Below, in pieces: positions 20,202 through 27,647 of a stretch of DNA of 27,647 nucleotides. The stretch spans positions 1 to 27,647 of IMG/VR virus record IMGVR_UViG_3300045256_000072; one strand, written 5' to 3'. Under the pieces are notes generated by a model. The model searched no databases. It was not told where the DNA came from and was given only the letters and a program-made list of their open reading frames with translations. This DNA is from a virus. The position numbers and the translations under genes were made by a program. Positions within the stretch are counted from its first letter, which is position 1, and each line of letters opens with the position of its first letter.

Positions 20202-22748
20202 ATGGATGATCTGTTTACACGTGCAGAGCAACGGGCGGCACCGGCGGTGGCTCAACCAAAGTCGGTTGTGTCGCTGCAACTGTTGCACAAGATGGAGTGT
20301 CGTGCCTGTCCGTTGAACAAAGCGGACGTGTGCAGCCCCAAGATGCAACCCGAAGGACCCGATGATCCGTTGATCTACGTGCTTGATGAGTACCCAAGCA
20401 AGGACACGGATGAGCGGGGAGTGCATTTGTCCGGTGGTTCTGGTAAGTTGTTCCGTGGGTGTGTTCCTGAAGAGGTGTTGGATCGGGTGCGGTACAACTC
20501 GGTGATTCGTACCCGCCCACCAAACCGGGTGCCGGACCCGGTTGAGATCGAGTGCTGCCGTCCATCCATCGTGCGGGACATTGAGCGGACCAAACCCAAA
20601 GCCATCATTGGGCTTGGCAACATTCCGCTTCAATGGTTGACTGGTTATTCCGGCATCGAACCGTGGCGTGGTCGGAGGATGCCCGTTCGTGTTGGTTCCC
20701 ACGTGTGTTGGTTCTTCCCGGTGATGCACCCGGCGTACGTCCTCAAGATGGAATTTGACCGTGGAGAATCGAAACTTGGGAAGGAATACCGGTGGGCGTT
20801 CAAGCGTGACATTCAACGTGCCGTGGGGCTCGTATTGGACGGGCTGCCGGTGCCGGTGGTCCACGGCCCGGATGATGCCCGGAACGGCGTGGAACGAATC
20901 GTGCCCGGTCCCGGTGCCCTTCGGGCGTTGAAGGACGCGGTGGCCCGAATCACGGATGGACAAGCCCTTGTGGGCATCGACCTCGAGACCACAAAGTTGA
21001 GGCCGTTCTCTAAAGGGGCGGCGGTGTTGTCCGTGGCGTTGTCCAACGGAACGACTACGGTGGCATTCCCGTTTGACCATCCGGCGGCATCGTGGGGGGA
21101 TGAGCGCAATTCCGTAGTCAAGTTGATTCGGCGGGTGTTGTTGGATTCGGAGCGGGCACGGGTTGCCCACAACGCAAAGTTTGAGATTGAGTGGTGCGGG
21201 GTGGTGTTTGGAGAGGACACCGTGCGGGGTGGTGTGTGGGAATGCTCGCAGGCAGCGGAGTACATTCTCGATTGTCGGGCTGGTTCCGGTGTGCAGTCGT
21301 TGGGTGGTTGCACCATGCAGGAATTCGGGCTCGATATCAAGCGATTGTCAACGGTGGATGTTGAACGCCCGTTGTCTTATCCGGTTGATGCGTTGCTTGA
21401 ATACAACGGCATGGACGCGGCGTATTCTGTGCGTTTGCTGCTTCGGTATTACAAGCGGTTGTCTCGTGAAGGGTTGCTTGATGCGTACAAGATGCACGTG
21501 AAGCGGTTGCCCACACTGGCACAAGCGCAAATTGACGGTGTGCCGGTTGACCAGGCCCGGGTTCGTGCCTTTGACGTTGATCTCGGCGGGCGTGCGGATG
21601 CCCTTCGCAAAGAAATTGCGGCGTTGCCCGAGGTCAAGTCGTACGTTCGTGCGGTTGGTCGGTTCAATCCTGAATCATCGGAGGAAGTAGCTAAACTGTT
21701 GCGTGACCACCTCAAACGCAAAGAAGGCGAACAACGCAACGGAAAGTACAGCACGGACAAAGAAGCGTTGGACAAGATGAAGGATTGTGCCGTTGCCGGT
21801 TTGGTGTTGAAGTTGCGTGCGGTTACTAAATTGCATTCAACGTACATCACCCCGTTGTTGCCGGGTGACGACTCGTTGGTGTACCCCGATGGGTTGTTGC
21901 ACACGAACTTCAACACCACGTTTACCGACACCGGGCGGTTGTCTTCCGATGAACCGAATCTGCAGAATTACCCCAAGCGTCGCAATGCCGAGATTCGGGC
22001 GGTGGTGGCCCCGCGTTCGGATGAAGTGATGATTGCAGCTGACTACGGGCAGATTGAGGCCCGTGTGATTGCAATGGCTAGTCGGGATAAGAGGTTGGTT
22101 GATGCGTTGTGGCACAACTACGATATCCATATGGCGTGGGCGGAGCGGGTGGCCACGTTGGATGACCGGGTGTTGAAGGCACGCGGAGGCAATATGAAGG
22201 TGTTGCGCTCCGATATCAAGAACATGCTGGTGTTCCCGGCGTTCTACGGTGCGTTCCCCGCGTCTATTGGGGCATCGTTGCAAATGCAACCACGGGTGGT
22301 TGATAAGTTGTTTGATGAATTCTGGTCTGAATTTGCCGGTGTCAAGACGTGGCAGGAGGACTTGTTGGCCGGGTACGAGCGTGATGGTTACGTCTCTTGT
22401 TTGACTGGCAGACGCCGGTATGGCCCGCTCAACAAGAACATGATTATCAACAGCCCAGTGCAGGGCACGGCGTCTGATCTGGTTGTTGGTGCCATGAACC
22501 GTTTGAGCGTTCACGCTTACAACGATGAGGGCAAACGCCACTTGCAGGCACGTATGAACATCCACGATGACCTCACTTTCATTGTACCTAAACGGTTGGT
22601 TGATGAGTCAGTGAATGACATTGTGCGGCAAATGGTGCGGGTGAAATACGATTGGATCAACGTTCCCATCTCGGTTGAGGTGGCCGTTGGTCCGAACTGG
22701 CACGAACTCAAAGAAGTTGGCAAGTTTGAGTCCCATAAGATGCAATGA
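20202..22748 (+). CDS. Uracil-DNA glycosylase / 3'-5' exonuclease / family A DNA polymerase fusion
   Basis: An 848-residue three-part protein. Residues 1-210 read as a UDG family 4/5-like domain: C33-x2-C36 (ECRACPL), a Gly-rich SGGSGKLF loop, NSVIRTRPPNRVPDP, ECCRPSI (C118/C119), KAIIGLGNIPLQWLTG and HPAYVL (176-181), resembling iron-sulfur UDGs. Residues about 250-430 are a proofreading exonuclease with D260/E262 (GIDLETT), N324 (VAHNAKFEIEW) and D405 (YNGMDAAYSV). Residues 430-848 are a Pol I-type polymerase: TGRL (R580), motif A IAADYGQIEAR (D614), motif B DIKNMLVFPAFYG (671-683) and motif C NIHDDLTF (D789). All polymerase and exonuclease residues look intact; UDG activity is less certain. 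There is no 5' nuclease domain. It would be the phage replicative polymerase. Confidence 0.88.
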   Translation: MDDLFTRAEQRAAPAVAQPKSVVSLQLLHKMECRACPLNKADVCSPKMQPEGPDDPLIYVLDEYPSKDTDERGVHLSGGSGKLFRGCVPEEVLDRVRYNSVIRTRPPNRVPDPVEIECCRPSIVRDIERTKPKAIIGLGNIPLQWLTGYSGIEPWRGRRMPVRVGSHVCWFFPVMHPAYVLKMEFDRGESKLGKEYRWAFKRDIQRAVGLVLDGLPVPVVHGPDDARNGVERIVPGPGALRALKDAVARITDGQALVGIDLETTKLRPFSKGAAVLSVALSNGTTTVAFPFDHPAASWGDERNSVVKLIRRVLLDSERARVAHNAKFEIEWCGVVFGEDTVRGGVWECSQAAEYILDCRAGSGVQSLGGCTMQEFGLDIKRLSTVDVERPLSYPVDALLEYNGMDAAYSVRLLLRYYKRLSREGLLDAYKMHVKRLPTLAQAQIDGVPVDQARVRAFDVDLGGRADALRKEIAALPEVKSYVRAVGRFNPESSEEVAKLLRDHLKRKEGEQRNGKYSTDKEALDKMKDCAVAGLVLKLRAVTKLHSTYITPLLPGDDSLVYPDGLLHTNFNTTFTDTGRLSSDEPNLQNYPKRRNAEIRAVVAPRSDEVMIAADYGQIEARVIAMASRDKRLVDALWHNYDIHMAWAERVATLDDRVLKARGGNMKVLRSDIKNMLVFPAFYGAFPASIGASLQMQPRVVDKLFDEFWSEFAGVKTWQEDLLAGYERDGYVSCLTGRRRYGPLNKNMIINSPVQGTASDLVVGAMNRLSVHAYNDEGKRHLQARMNIHDDLTFIVPKRLVDESVNDIVRQMVRVKYDWINVPISVEVAVGPNWHELKEVGKFESHKMQ

Positions 22749-23143
22749 ATACCCTCTGGAGCAAACCCGGTCAGTCCTTGCCCAGGATTACAGATCCGGC
22801 GGTGATTGCCCGCTTTATGTCCAAGGTTGAAGTTACACCGGAAGGCCGTTGGAAGTGGAAGGGTGCCAAACTGTCTACGGGTTACGGTGCGTTTAGATAT
22901 GGCGGGCGGGTGACGTGTGCCCACCGTATTGCTTACGCAATTGCCGTGGATGCCGTGCCCGATGGTGAGACCGTACACCACCTGCCCGAGCCTGATGGTT
23001 CTGAAGACCGGTTGGACGTGACACCACAGCGGTTGGGGTTGCTATCACACAGTGACAACTGTAGAGATGGGTCCAACCGTCGCTGGGAACGTGAACGGAG
23101 TACGGATGACAAAGCGAACCCCGTTGACGATATCCCGTTCTAG
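22745..23143 (+). CDS. HNH-type endonuclease-like protein
   Basis: A 132-residue protein. The opening of the fold reads WKWKGAKLSTGYGAFRYGG, then TCAHRIAYAIAVDAVPDGET followed by VHH and finally RLGLLSHSDN. This is the HNH_3-like pattern (H60, H78/H79, N105) of free-standing phage homing or nicking enzymes. The Cys residues that bind structural zinc in many relatives are absent. It overlaps the polymerase stop as ATGA and ends 8 bases before the clamp loader, so it sits as an insertion between two replication genes, a typical homing-endonuclease site. Activity cannot be judged. Confidence 0.7.
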   Translation: MNTLWSKPGQSLPRITDPAVIARFMSKVEVTPEGRWKWKGAKLSTGYGAFRYGGRVTCAHRIAYAIAVDAVPDGETVHHLPEPDGSEDRLDVTPQRLGLLSHSDNCRDGSNRRWERERSTDDKANPVDDIPF

Positions 23144-23151
23144 GAACTGCA

Positions 23152-24102
23152 ATGTCTGAAATTGAACCGCTGATTACACGGTATCGCCCCGATGACTTTG
23201 ATGGGGTGATTGGGCAACCGGACGTGGTGAAGGCCTTGCGGCTCACGTTGTCCAAGGGCGATTCGCGGGCGTTCCTGTTCTACGGCCCGGCGGGAACGGG
23301 CAAGACGACCTTGGCACGGATTGTGGCCAAGCACGTTGGGGCTGACCGGCTCAACGTTCGTGAGGTTGACGCGGCCAAGTACAACGGCGTGGATGACATG
23401 CGGGAACTGACCAGCATGCTCGGTTTGTCGGCGTTGGGCAAATCTCCGGCTCGGGTGTTGATTGTGGATGAGGCCCATGCAATCAGCAAGGCGGCGTGGC
23501 AATCGTTGCTCAAGTCGATTGAGGAACCACCACCCCACGTGTATTGGATGTTCTGCACTACTGAATTGGCCAAGGTGCCCAAGACCATCCAGACCCGGTG
23601 TCAAACGTACGGGCTGAAGCCCGTTGACCCGGAAGTGTTGCACAAGTTTATTCGTGGCGTTGCCAAAGCCGAGGGCATGACAGTTGACCCCGAAGTGCTC
23701 GAGGCGGTGGCCTACGAAGCCCAAGGTTCGCCCCGGAGGGCGTTGTCCGCGCTTGGACAGTGTGCCGGGTTGGATAGCGCGGATGCCGTTCGGCGAATGA
23801 TGGGCAAGATGGGTGAGCCCGATGATGAGATGATTGAGTTCTGCCGTACGTTGGTGTCCGGCCAGGTGTCTTGGGTCAAACTCTCTGCAAAGGTGATGAA
23901 GCTCCCGTCCGATCAGGACCCCGAGACCGTTCGGCGTGTGGTGTTCGACTACATCACCAAGGCGTGTGCCGATACCACGGCCCCGGACAAGGCCGCTGGT
24001 CTGTTGAACGTGTTGGAGGCGTTTGCCCAGCCGTACCCGCCGGATGCGGCTAAAGGTCACTTGTTGTTGAGCGTTGGGCGGGTGTGTTTCGCCACGGAAT
24101 GA
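23152..24102 (+). CDS. Clamp-loader AAA+ ATPase (DnaX/RFC/gp44-like)
   Basis: A 316-residue AAA+ ATPase that would load the sliding clamp. It opens with ITRYRPDDFDGVIGQPDVV, the clamp-loader N-terminus. Walker A is GPAGTGKTT (45-53), Walker B VLIVDEAH (D106, E107), sensor 1 FCTT (134-137), and the clamp-loader TRC box is at 148-150. A three-helix lid (SPRRALSALGQ) and collar region follow. It lacks the bacterial DnaX zinc module and is as short as T4 gp44. A single large subunit is seen and no separate small subunit (gp62-like) is recognised in this window, so the partner may be one of the unknown genes. Confidence 0.87.
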   Translation: MSEIEPLITRYRPDDFDGVIGQPDVVKALRLTLSKGDSRAFLFYGPAGTGKTTLARIVAKHVGADRLNVREVDAAKYNGVDDMRELTSMLGLSALGKSPARVLIVDEAHAISKAAWQSLLKSIEEPPPHVYWMFCTTELAKVPKTIQTRCQTYGLKPVDPEVLHKFIRGVAKAEGMTVDPEVLEAVAYEAQGSPRRALSALGQCAGLDSADAVRRMMGKMGEPDDEMIEFCRTLVSGQVSWVKLSAKVMKLPSDQDPETVRRVVFDYITKACADTTAPDKAAGLLNVLEAFAQPYPPDAAKGHLLLSVGRVCFATE

Positions 24103-24114
24103 GTACGTGTACCT

Positions 24115-24648
24115 ATGCTGACAGGCAAAGATCGTTCAATGGCGGTTGACATGGAGATCCGTTCCCGGCTGGCGATTGACAAACATTCGCTGGATCGGTG
24201 TCTGATGGAACAACCGGCGTTGTTTCTTGATGCGTCAGACGAGTACACCCGGGCACGTAGCCAGGCGGATGAACTCAAAGAGGTGTTGAAGCAAACCGAC
24301 GCTGAAATTGCTTCGGAGATCCGCGAGTCAGGCGACAAGCACACCGAGAAATCAATTGAGGCGTGTGTGCTTCAAGACAAACGGCACAAACAAGCGTTTG
24401 CGGCTTGGTTGGCTGCACAGCGTGAAGCGGATGAATGGGATACGCTCAAGCAAACAATCCATCAACGCGGATACGTCCTCAAAGACATGGTGGCGTTGTT
24501 CGTTGCCGGGTATTACCAATCCGCCACTACCACCGGTGCAAACGCGGGTGTGGTGCGGGACGCTATGAACGAAGGTCGGCGTGCGAAGATCGCGGCAGCG
24601 AGAAAAGCCCAGTCGGGTTCGGGGACGCGGGAAAGGGCCAAACTGTGA
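24115..24648 (+). CDS. Conserved phage coiled-coil protein, possible recombination mediator
   Basis: A 177-residue protein; ATG at 24115, or at 24139 (MAVDMEIRSRLAIDKHSLDR), cannot be separated since neither has a good ribosome site. The pattern RSRLAIDKHSLDRCLMEQPA followed by a long charged helix (SQADELKEVLKQTDAEIASE), KHTEKSIEACVLQD and a hydrophobic KDMVALFVAGYY resembles an uncharacterised phage family encoded near RecA/UvsX and ssDNA-binding genes. Its position beside such genes makes a UvsY-like recombination-mediator role plausible, but I know of no direct evidence. The next gene starts on its stop codon as GTGA. Confidence 0.7.
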   Translation: MLTGKDRSMAVDMEIRSRLAIDKHSLDRCLMEQPALFLDASDEYTRARSQADELKEVLKQTDAEIASEIRESGDKHTEKSIEACVLQDKRHKQAFAAWLAAQREADEWDTLKQTIHQRGYVLKDMVALFVAGYYQSATTTGANAGVVRDAMNEGRRAKIAAARKAQSGSGTRERAKL

Positions 24649-24803
24649 CTTGGTACCATTGGTTGATGCTCGTTGTTTGCGTTGTGATTGTGGTTCCACT
24701 TGTGTTGTACTTTGTGGTGCATTTGGTGTCTCATGCTTGGAGTACGGCACGATACCGGGCCTTCCAACGGTTCATCAAAGACGCCAAGAACAAGAAAGGG
24801 TGA
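24645..24803 (+). CDS. 52-residue single-pass membrane protein
   Basis: Begins with GTG overlapping the previous stop as GTGA, with GAAAGGG upstream. Sequence: a short WYHW start, one long hydrophobic segment (LMLVVCVVIVVPLVLYFVVH) and a basic C-terminus (YRAFQRFIKDAKNKKG). The predicted topology is one transmembrane helix with the basic end in the cytoplasm. It stops 3 bases before the ssDNA-binding gene, in an operon of soluble replication proteins, so its purpose is unclear; membrane anchoring of replication or a small inner-membrane toxin-like role are guesses. Confidence 0.65.
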   Translation: MTWYHWLMLVVCVVIVVPLVLYFVVHLVSHAWSTARYRAFQRFIKDAKNKKG

Positions 24804-24806
24804 TTC

Positions 24807-25943
24807 ATGCCGTTCAAGTTTGCTCCCCGTTCCAAAGAAACCGTGACCGCCAGGGCTCGTGACAAGGGCAAGTCGTTTGACGGCCCGATCATCGGTGACG
24901 TGGCCCAATGGAAGCCCAAGGAAGGCAAGAACCGCATTCGGATCATTCCGTGGAGCACGGACCCGGCCCGGCTTGGTTTGGGCATGGACTTGTGGGTGCA
25001 CTCCGGCGTGGGTGCGGACAATTCCACTTACGTGTGCCTTGCCAAGATGAAGGGTGAGGCGTGCCCGATTTGCGAGGAACGGGCCTCGCTCGATGATGAG
25101 GAGGCGGCCAAGGAACTCCGTCCCTACAAGCGGGTGGTGTGTTGGATCATCGACCGGAACGCCGAAGACGAAGGCCCCCAGTTGTTTCTCATGGGTGCCA
25201 AGATGGAGTCGGAACTCAACGAGCTTTCCGTTGACGAAGCCGGCGAGATCCTGCAAATTGACCACCCGGACGAGGGTTATGACGTTGAGTTCAGTCGTGC
25301 CGGTAAGGGCATGAAGACGCAGTACAGCGGTACCAAGATCAGCCGGCGCTCTACCCCGTTGTGCGAGTCTCCCAAGCGTCAGGACAAGTGGCTTACGTAT
25401 TGCCTCGAGACCCATCCGGTCGGGGATTGCGTGCAGTATTACGATGCGGCTTACATTGAGAAGTTGCTCAATGGCAAGGCCGACAAGTCCGAGGACGATG
25501 ATGATGCCCCCAAGCCCCGTACGCGGGCGGAGGCACGGAAGCCCGCCGAGGATGATGACGAGCCCGCCCCCAAACCCAAGTCCCGTGCGGTTGACGATGA
25601 CGATGAGCCGGCTCCCCGGCGGCGGAAGCCGGCGGCGGATGAGGGCTTGGATGACGAGGACGATGCCCCGCCGACTCGTAAGCGCCCCGTCGCTGACGAT
25701 GACGACGAACCGGCACCGAAGCGGAAGCCGGCGGCGGATGAGGACGATGAGCCCGCCCCCAAACCCAAACCCCGGGTTGTGGATGATGAGCCGGCTCCCC
25801 GGGCGAAACCGGCCAAACCGCCCTTCGAGGCTGATGACGACGAACCGGCACCCAAGCCCAAGCCGAAGGCAAAGTCCGCCGAGGACGATGACGACGAGCC
25901 GGCTCCCCGGCGGAGGAAGCCTGTGACCGATGACGATGAGTGA
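24807..25943 (+). CDS. gp32-like single-stranded DNA-binding protein with long acidic tail
   Basis: A 378-residue protein with AAAGGG before the ATG. Residues 1-225 read as a T4 gp32-type ssDNA-binding core: basic N-terminus, GKNRIRIIPWS, then a zinc site of H65 (LWVHSGVG), C77 (YVCL) and C86/C89 (CPICE), and GYDVEFSRAGKGMKTQYSG. Residues 226-378 are about nine imperfect repeats of DDDDEPAPKPK/RRRKP type. An acidic end is the family's usual partner-docking site, but 150 residues of alternating acidic and basic-proline repeats is unusually long. Codons (AAG, GAG, GCC, CTC) fit high expression. Alternative: another zinc-containing DNA-binding protein of phages. Confidence 0.78.
   Translation: MPFKFAPRSKETVTARARDKGKSFDGPIIGDVAQWKPKEGKNRIRIIPWSTDPARLGLGMDLWVHSGVGADNSTYVCLAKMKGEACPICEERASLDDEEAAKELRPYKRVVCWIIDRNAEDEGPQLFLMGAKMESELNELSVDEAGEILQIDHPDEGYDVEFSRAGKGMKTQYSGTKISRRSTPLCESPKRQDKWLTYCLETHPVGDCVQYYDAAYIEKLLNGKADKSEDDDDAPKPRTRAEARKPAEDDDEPAPKPKSRAVDDDDEPAPRRRKPAADEGLDDEDDAPPTRKRPVADDDDEPAPKRKPAADEDDEPAPKPKPRVVDDEPAPRAKPAKPPFEADDDEPAPKPKPKAKSAEDDDDEPAPRRRKPVTDDDE
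25483..25943 (+). repeat. Acidic-proline coding repeats
   Basis: The tail of the ssDNA-binding gene repeats units of GATGACGACGAGCC(C/G)GC plus a Pro/Lys or Arg-rich part. The stretches at about 25597-25632 and 25888-25922 are almost identical at DNA level (both encode DDEPAPRRRKP). Such repeats can expand or contract by recombination. Confidence 0.7.
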
Positions 25944-25947
25944 TAAA

Positions 25948-25975
25948 CCGCTGCCCGGCTCGAGACGGGCACCGG
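25948..25975 (+). terminator. Hairpin after the ssDNA-binding gene
   Basis: CCG-c-TGCCCG pairs with CGGGCA-c-CGG (one C-C mismatch) around an 8-base loop GCTCGAGA, 4 bases after the stop, without a T-run. The layout matches the hairpin at 16650-16675. The 140-base gap that follows up to the recA start has no other feature I can support. Confidence 0.4.
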
Positions 25976-26084
25976 AGTCCGTGACACCCCGCCAACCCCG
26001 AGGGTGAATGCCTGCAAAGCGTATCGGGGACAGGACAACGGCAGTCACTGCGGCACGTACCTCAACGGGCACGTGTCGGCATTC

Positions 26085-27101
26085 ATGGCAAAGCAAAGAC
26101 CACGTTTGGATGATTCGGCACCGGTGGCCTCCCCGGGCGGTTTGTACTTCACCGACAATGGAACGGTGGAGCGGATCACTACGGGATGCACCATGTTGGA
26201 TTTGGTGTTGAACGGGGGATGGTGCGAGGGACGAATTGCCAACATCGTAGGTGACAGGTCCACGGGCAAGACGCTGCTTGCTATCGAAGCGTGTGCCAAC
26301 TTTGCACGTAAACACCCGAAGGGCAAGATCTGCTACGCCGAGGTCGAGGCGGCGTTTGATTCGGCCTACGCTGCGGCCCTCGGGTTCCCGGTGGACCGGG
26401 TGGAGTTCGTGCCGGACGTGTTTACGGTTGAGGATTGGTTCAAGTCTATTGAGGCCGTGGCTAAAGCGGCCAAACACCCCGTGTTGTACGTGGTGGACTC
26501 GCTTGATGCGTTGAGCGACAAGGCCGAATTGGAGCGTGAGTTGGGTGACGGCACGTATGGTGCCAACAAAGCCAAGCAGCTCGGGCAAGCGTTCCGGCGT
26601 GTGGTTCAGTTGTTGGAGAAGCGGCGTGTGACGCTGTTTATCATCAGCCAGGAGCGTGACAAGATCGGCGTGGTGTTTGGCAAGAAATCAACCCGGAGTG
26701 GTGGCCGTGCGTTGGATTTCTACGCCAGCCAAATCTTGTGGTTGTCACAAATCGAGACGCTCAAACGTAAGCGGTTGGGTGCGGAGCGTGCAGTTGGTAT
26801 CGTGGTGCGTGCCAAGGCGGAGAAGAACAAGACCGGGTTGCCCTTCCGTGAGTGCCGGTTCCCGTTGATGTTCGGGTTTGGCATCGACGATCTGCGGGCG
26901 TGCATCGAGTTCCTGATTGAAGCCGATGGGCTCGATAAGCTCAAACTCACCAAGGAATCTGCGGACAAACTCATCAAGGGTGCGGACAAGTTGGCCGATG
27001 ATGAATACGCACAGTGGTTGGCGGATGCCCAACAAGCCGCCCGTGACCATTGGGCGGAAATTGAGGCCGCGTTCAAGCCTCGGCGAGTAAAGTATCAATG
27101 A
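26085..27101 (+). CDS. RecA/UvsX-like recombinase
   Basis: A 338-residue recombinase that would pair homologous DNA in phage recombination and replication. Motifs: ITTGCTMLDLVLNGGWCEGR (31-50), Walker A GDRSTGKT (56-63), ICYAEVEAAFD with the catalytic glutamate region, Walker B VLYVVDSLDALSD (D138), FIISQERDKIGVVFGKK as the L1/L2-type segment and GGRALDFYASQILWL. These fit the short RecA-like family of siphophages. Start: the ATG at 26085 gives the usual N-terminus (MAKQRPRL) but has no ribosome site; the frame is open to a GTG at 26004. A good site (GAGGGTGA) instead precedes an ATG at 26008 in another frame. The stop overlaps the next start as ATGA. Confidence 0.87.
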   Translation: MAKQRPRLDDSAPVASPGGLYFTDNGTVERITTGCTMLDLVLNGGWCEGRIANIVGDRSTGKTLLAIEACANFARKHPKGKICYAEVEAAFDSAYAAALGFPVDRVEFVPDVFTVEDWFKSIEAVAKAAKHPVLYVVDSLDALSDKAELERELGDGTYGANKAKQLGQAFRRVVQLLEKRRVTLFIISQERDKIGVVFGKKSTRSGGRALDFYASQILWLSQIETLKRKRLGAERAVGIVVRAKAEKNKTGLPFRECRFPLMFGFGIDDLRACIEFLIEADGLDKLKLTKESADKLIKGADKLADDEYAQWLADAQQAARDHWAEIEAAFKPRRVKYQ

Positions 27102-27647
27102 AGCCCGGTGGTGGTTCCATCAAAGGCAGTGCGTTTGAGCGTACGATTGCCACACGGCTCTCGTTGTGGGTGTCGGACTTCAAGCACGATGATTTGTACT
27201 GGCGAACGTCTAATAGCGGTGGACGTGCCACGCTCAAGAACAAGACGTCAACTAACGCGGTGCTTGCTCACCAAGCCGGCGATATTGCAGCTATGCGGCC
27301 CGAAGGTCAGTTGTTGCTTTCGATGTTCATTGTTGAATGCAAACACTGGGCCTCGCTGCATATGGATAAGTTGATTTGGGGGTTGCACACCGAAATTGCT
27401 GATGCGTGGGTCAAACTTGGTGCCGATTGCAAGCGACACCGGCGAATGCCCATGTTGATCGGCAAACAGAACCTCAAGCCCGAGATCGTGATCTTGAGTG
27501 AGGTGGGGTATCGTGCGTTGCAGTACGGCATTGAGGGTGGTGCGCTGCCGATTCACGCAACGTACCCACAGTGGCGTATGGTGGTGATTGCCCTTCGAGA
27601 CATGCAAGTGCTCTCGTTTGCCCGTATTCGGCAAGCCGCCAAAGAGA
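27098..27647 (+). CDS. PD-(D/E)XK nuclease, Holliday-junction resolvase-like (3' end cut)
   Basis: The frame starts at an ATG overlapping the recA stop and runs off the window; at least 183 residues. The opening KGSAFERTIATRLSLWVSD is the usual N-terminal helix with its Glu (E15). It is followed by RTSNSGGRAT, then QAGDIAAMRP, and LSMFIVECKHW with the E-x-K of the catalytic strand: the GDI...VECK layout is that of PD-(D/E)XK nucleases, as in phage Holliday-junction resolvases. The position after the recombinase fits processing of recombination intermediates. A restriction-type or repair nuclease of the same fold is the alternative. Confidence 0.75.
   Translation, partial: MKPGGGSIKGSAFERTIATRLSLWVSDFKHDDLYWRTSNSGGRATLKNKTSTNAVLAHQAGDIAAMRPEGQLLLSMFIVECKHWASLHMDKLIWGLHTEIADAWVKLGADCKRHRRMPMLIGKQNLKPEIVILSEVGYRALQYGIEGGALPIHATYPQWRMVVIALRDMQVLSFARIRQAAKE

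Noticed and set aside
25483-25943. CRISPR-like or tandem non-coding repeat array
   Set aside because: The repeats are in frame inside the ssDNA-binding gene, imperfect and of varied length, with no spacers.
24513-26588. A 691-codon open frame on the minus strand across the ssDNA-binding and recombinase genes
   Set aside because: It is antisense to genes with clear motifs; the acidic repeat coding keeps the opposite frame open by base composition, and its translation is low-complexity Gly/Leu/Arg.

Overview
The window is about 27.6 kb of a double-stranded DNA tailed bacteriophage. It holds the end of a tail module and then an almost complete replication, recombination and DNA-modification module. 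The last tail proteins resemble the tail-hub and DUF2793 proteins of gene transfer agents and siphophages of Alphaproteobacteria, so an alphaproteobacterial host is the best guess (inference). The sequence is moderately GC-rich, uses all three stop codons, is packed tightly with many ATGA or GTGA stop/start overlaps, and shows no tRNA, CRISPR array or insertion sequence.

Layout. At 1-1812 (+) are the C-terminal part of a tail-hub protein and a DUF2793 tail-fibre-like protein. At 4629-1809 (-) is a leftward operon of seven genes: three unknown small proteins, a zinc ribbon, a GNAT-like protein, the 7-deazaguanine enzyme QueE and a small unknown. At about 4674-4868 is a control region: two divergent copies of the same promoter-like element flank a pair of inverted near-consensus DnaA boxes, a candidate origin. 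From 4911 onward everything reads rightward. First come small unknown genes (4911-8224), interrupted by a 260-base hairpin-rich stretch (5954-6210). Then follow an excisionase-like HTH protein, a DnaB-type helicase, a SNF2-type helicase and a TOPRIM primase (8341-13183). A third copy of the promoter element precedes a DUF932 gene (13325-14278).

The 14.4-19.1 kb segment carries the modification cluster: QueD, an acidic protein, a degenerate QueC-like protein, FolE and a phage-type DpdA. The 19.1-27.6 kb segment carries a putative sliding clamp, a uracil-DNA-glycosylase/3'-5' exonuclease/family A polymerase fusion, an HNH protein, a clamp loader, a conserved coiled-coil protein, a small membrane protein, an acidic-tailed gp32-like ssDNA-binding protein, a RecA/UvsX-like recombinase and a PD-(D/E)XK resolvase-like nuclease cut by the window end.

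Working model. FolE, QueD and QueE would turn GTP into 7-carboxy-7-deazaguanine. DpdA would place a 7-deazaguanine into phage DNA as protection against host nucleases. The QueC-like protein has lost the hallmark ATP-binding motif and the zinc-binding end of QueC, so the final base is uncertain. The phage also appears to carry its own polymerase, clamp, clamp loader, primase, helicase, SSB and recombinase.
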